A DNA stretch of 64,000 bases, taken from contig NZ_CP097127.1 of assembly GCF_023330665.1 (NCBI RefSeq), forward strand, positions 1,860,001-1,924,000, in the 5' to 3' direction. The notes beneath the pieces are model-generated. The model saw only the letters and a list, made by a program, of their open reading frames with translations. It ran no database searches and was not told the DNA's origin. How positions within the stretch are numbered: the first letter of the stretch is position 1; every line of letters begins with the position of its first letter. This DNA is from Conexibacter sp. S30A1. Its GTDB lineage: Bacteria; Actinomycetota; Thermoleophilia; Solirubrobacterales; Solirubrobacteraceae. Below, piece by piece: positions 61,567-64,000 of this stretch. The position numbers and the translations under genes are program-made.

Positions 61567-63282
61567 GTGGGTACACCGACCAACAGCCAGATAGCCGCGG
61601 CGCTCGACGAGCTCGGCGACCTCTACGAGCTCGACGGTGCGAGCATCCACCGGATCATCGCCTACCGCAACGGCGCGCGAGCCGTGCGGGAGACCTCCGT
61701 GTCGGTCGCTGAGCTGGCGCTCGCGGGACGCGCCACCGAGCTTGCGGGCATCGGCGCGACCCTGCAGGAGAAGATCCTCGCGCTGACCACCGACGGCGCG
61801 ATCCCCGCGCTCGAGAAGCTGCGGGCACGCTTTCCGCCGGGGCTGGTCGAGCTCACCAAGCTGCCAGGACTCGGGCCCAAGCGGGCCCGGCGGCTCTATG
61901 AGGAACTGGGGATCGACTCACTTGATGCGCTGCGCAGCGCCGCCCAGCAGGGCCGGATCAGCGCCCTCAGGGGATTCGGCGAGCGCGCCGAGCAGGCGCT
62001 GCTCGAGGCGGCCGAGACCTATGCGCGCACGGGCCCGCCGACGCGCATGCTGCTCAGCCGCGCGCTCGCCGTCGGCGATGAGCTGATCCACGCGATCGGC
62101 GCCGTCAAGGGCTGCGGGCAGGCGGTCCTGGCGGGCTCGGCGCGGCGCATGGCAGAGACCGTCAAGGACCTTGACATCGTGGCCACCGCCGATGACCCGG
62201 CGGTGCTTGCGGCCGCAGTTGCGGCGCTGCCACAGGTGCAGGATTCATCCACCCCCGGAACCCACGCGGTGCGCATCAGGACCCACAGCGGCGTGAGCGT
62301 GGACGTGCGGATCGTCACAGACGACCAGTTCGGGGACGCGCTGCAGCACCTGACCGGCTCCAAGGAGCACAACGTCGCGCTGCGCGAGTACGCCGTGCGC
62401 CGCGGGCTGCACATATCCGAATACGGCGTGCTGGAGGACGCAACCGGCCTCACCCACCGCTGCGCCAGCGAGGCGGAGGTGTATGCGCTGCTCAGCATGG
62501 ACTACATCGAGCCCGAGCTGCGCGAGGGACGCGGTGAGATCGAGGCGGCGCTGGCCGGCACGCTGCCCAGGCTCGTGCGCGCCAGCGACCTGAAGGGGGA
62601 TCTGCACTGCCACACGGTCGCCTCCGACGGCACCGCGTCGATGCAGGAGATGGCCGCCGCGGCGGCCGCCGCCGGCTACGAGTACCTCGCGATCACCGAT
62701 CACTCGGCGTCCATGGGGTTCGGCGCCGACGTCTCCGCCGACGAGCTGCGCAGACAGATCGAGCGGGCGCGCGAGCTGGACGGGACGCTCGAGGGCTTTC
62801 GCCTGCTGATCGGCTCGGAGGTGAACATCCTGCCCGACGGCAGCCTCGACTACCCCGACGCGCTGCTGGCCGAGCTCGACTGGGTGGTGGCGAGCGTGCA
62901 CACGTCCTTCCGAATGCCGGCGGCGGCGATGACAGGGCGCATCCTCAGCGCGATCGAGCACCCGTCCGTTGACTGCATCGGCCACCTGAGCGGTCGCAAG
63001 CTGCTCGAGCGTGAGCCCTACGAGTTCGATCTCGACGCGGTGCTCGAGGCCGCCGCGCGCACCGGGACGATGCTCGAGATCAACGCAAACCCCGAGCGGC
63101 GCGACCTGAACGAGCATCACGCGCAGGCGGCGGCGCAGGCGGGGATCCGGCTGGTGATCAACTGCGACGCCCACCGACCGGGCGGGTTCTCGGGTTTCGC
63201 AGTTCATAGGCCGGCGGCTGCCCATGCTTGCTGGACTTGGTTGATTTCCTGGGTTGTGGGGGTTCGGGCCTGTTCGGGTTGA
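61567..63282 (+). CDS. polX: Family X DNA polymerase/PHP exonuclease (PolX) with 3' end replaced by an IS
   Basis: A repair polymerase with an N-terminal Pol X core (helix-hairpin-helix LPGLGPKRARRLYEELG; polymerase Asp pair in VKDLDIVATAD) and a C-terminal PHP phosphoesterase (GDLHCHTVASDGTASMQEM; ITDHSASMGFG; VINCDAH). The start is GTG at 61567. Homologous sequence stops near codon 540, just after INCDAHRPGGF. The last 30 or so residues and the stop lie in insertion-sequence DNA (GFAVHRPAAAHACWTWLISW reads antisense through the transposase). All visible PHP metal motifs remain, so a shortened protein could still work, but the C-terminal segment is lost. Confidence 0.88.
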   Translation: MGTPTNSQIAAALDELGDLYELDGASIHRIIAYRNGARAVRETSVSVAELALAGRATELAGIGATLQEKILALTTDGAIPALEKLRARFPPGLVELTKLPGLGPKRARRLYEELGIDSLDALRSAAQQGRISALRGFGERAEQALLEAAETYARTGPPTRMLLSRALAVGDELIHAIGAVKGCGQAVLAGSARRMAETVKDLDIVATADDPAVLAAAVAALPQVQDSSTPGTHAVRIRTHSGVSVDVRIVTDDQFGDALQHLTGSKEHNVALREYAVRRGLHISEYGVLEDATGLTHRCASEAEVYALLSMDYIEPELREGRGEIEAALAGTLPRLVRASDLKGDLHCHTVASDGTASMQEMAAAAAAAGYEYLAITDHSASMGFGADVSADELRRQIERARELDGTLEGFRLLIGSEVNILPDGSLDYPDALLAELDWVVASVHTSFRMPAAAMTGRILSAIEHPSVDCIGHLSGRKLLEREPYEFDLDAVLEAAARTGTMLEINANPERRDLNEHHAQAAAQAGIRLVINCDAHRPGGFSGFAVHRPAAAHACWTWLISWVVGVRACSG

Positions 63283-64000
63283 AATTGGGTGGCGATGATC
63301 ACTCGTCGTAGCTTGGCGAGCATGTCCTGGAATGATGGGGTGGTCTTGGAGAGGTACCAGGGGGCGCGGGCGCGATGCTCTGTGACGATGTCGGGGTGAT
63401 GTCCGTAGAGCGCGTACCAGATGATCGTGAGGTCCATCGCCAAGAACTGGAATGGGACGGTCCGTTGCACGGCTTTCTCGGTCCGGTTGCGGGCATCACC
63501 GACGCCGAACAGTTCTTTGCCGTCCTGGAAGGCGACTTCGATCGGCCAGCGGTCTGCGTAGCGTTCGACGATCTGCGCGGCGGTGGCGTGAAGGTCGGTG
63601 GTGATCAGCGCGATCTGGTAGCCGCACGGCTTGGTGTCGTCTTTGACGAGGATCACACGGACCGGGGTTTCGGCGCCGAGCGGCTCCCACAGGCAGTTGA
63701 TCTCAGCCAGCTCGAGCGTCTCGGTTTTGCTGTAGCGCCTGACGGTCGTCTTTACCCATTCGGTGGCGGGGTCGGCTGCGATCTGTTGAACGCTTTCAAG
63801 CTGTTTGCCCCATTTGCGTGGCCGGCCGCGTTTGCCGGTGCGCGGCGGCGCAGGGGCGTAGATCACCGCGTTGCTACGCAGCCTCGATGTGATCGTCACC
63901 CGCTTGGGTGCAGCACGCCACGCCTGGCTGATGTAGGCGCTGTCACCGACCACGTTGATCTGGCGATCCGGCAGCCGTTTGGCGAGCAGGCAGACTATCT
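63185..64000 (-). mobile_element. IS4-superfamily insertion sequence, partial, inserted in polX
   Basis: The element begins between about 63180 and 63203, where PolX similarity stops, and runs beyond the right edge. GC content falls clearly compared with the host. The other end and the terminal inverted repeats are outside the window, so its borders and target duplication cannot be set. Confidence 0.82.
63204..64000 (-). CDS. IS4/IS701-type DDE transposase, partial
   Basis: At least 265 residues of the C-terminal part of a transposase; the N-terminus is off the window. The second catalytic Asp region is VVGDSAYISQAWR, and YADRWPIEVAFQDGKELFG carries the IS4 signature Y-(2)-R-(3)-E-(6)-K with the catalytic Glu. 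The frame is open to base 64000 (codons for IVCLLAKRLPDRQIN precede VVGDSAY). It is read leftward, against polX. Confidence 0.9.
   Translation of the reverse strand, partial: IVCLLAKRLPDRQINVVGDSAYISQAWRAAPKRVTITSRLRSNAVIYAPAPPRTGKRGRPRKWGKQLESVQQIAADPATEWVKTTVRRYSKTETLELAEINCLWEPLGAETPVRVILVKDDTKPCGYQIALITTDLHATAAQIVERYADRWPIEVAFQDGKELFGVGDARNRTEKAVQRTVPFQFLAMDLTIIWYALYGHHPDIVTEHRARAPWYLSKTTPSFQDMLAKLRRVIIATQFQPEQARTPTTQEINQVQQAWAAAGL

Overview
The window is about 64 kb of very GC-rich, densely packed bacterial chromosome. Gene content and style point to a deep-branching actinobacterium of the Thermoleophilia/Solirubrobacterales kind. The signs are GTG/TTG starts, ATGA-type gene overlaps, surface proteins with arginine-rich C-terminal domains, CtaA, a system I cytochrome c maturation set, MoaC/MogA and a long-form IleRS. 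This placement is inference from gene style; no rRNA marker is present. No tRNA, rRNA, CRISPR array or prophage was found. Layout: 0.1-9.2 kb carries a YghZ-like aldo/keto reductase, a DoxX membrane protein, an LLM flavin oxidoreductase, an SF2 helicase, a sulfurtransferase, MsrB, a two-component system and haem A synthase. 9.2-12.8 kb carries two sugar-nucleotide enzymes, a secreted glycosidase-like protein, D-aminoacyl-tRNA deacylase and a GNAT protein. 13.0-17.2 kb carries an unusual helicase with a long acidic insert and a secreted beta-propeller protein. 17.3-26.2 kb is one leftward chain of 11 genes joined by very short overlaps: mogA/moaB-like, ccmA, ccmB, ccmC, ccmD-like, hemA, hemC, cobA-hemD, a SAM hydrolase family gene, birA and tauE. 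It couples haem and sirohaem precursor synthesis to haem export for cytochrome c. 26.2-27.8 kb has an orphan groES and three small thiol-redox genes. 27.8-31.6 kb has an aminotransferase-SDR fusion, moaC and precorrin-2 dehydrogenase. 31.6-36.0 kb has rarA, a secreted phosphodiester glycosidase and an ABC exporter. 36-46 kb has a repeat-bearing convergent spacer, a DUF1801 protein, a PHS-like MFS carrier, a sigma-70-family factor behind a near-consensus promoter, an ArsR regulator, an IMPase-family phosphatase, an M20 peptidase, an AAA/DUF4143 ATPase and an MFS exporter. 45.3-57.3 kb has a nicotinate phosphoribosyltransferase-like gene, a methylmalonyl-CoA epimerase-like protein, a PAP2 phosphatase, YchF, a FEN-type exonuclease, a SpoIID-like protein, fumarase, an MBL hydrolase, an alpha/beta hydrolase and ileS. 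57.3-63.2 kb has the pxpABC 5-oxoprolinase operon, thioredoxin, an FAD oxidoreductase and PolX. The 3' end of polX is replaced by an IS4-type insertion sequence that runs off the right edge. The best candidate for something undescribed is the AAA/DUF4143 gene at 42.5-43.8 kb. It lies in a 1.4-kb insert flanked by an 84-bp direct repeat (81/84 identical) made of the shared 3' ends of the neighbouring M20 and MFS genes. Three 10-bp boxes at exact 23-bp intervals sit just upstream of its start. No transposase or integrase is inside, so it looks like a recently inserted, possibly self-regulated ATPase/nuclease-like cassette.
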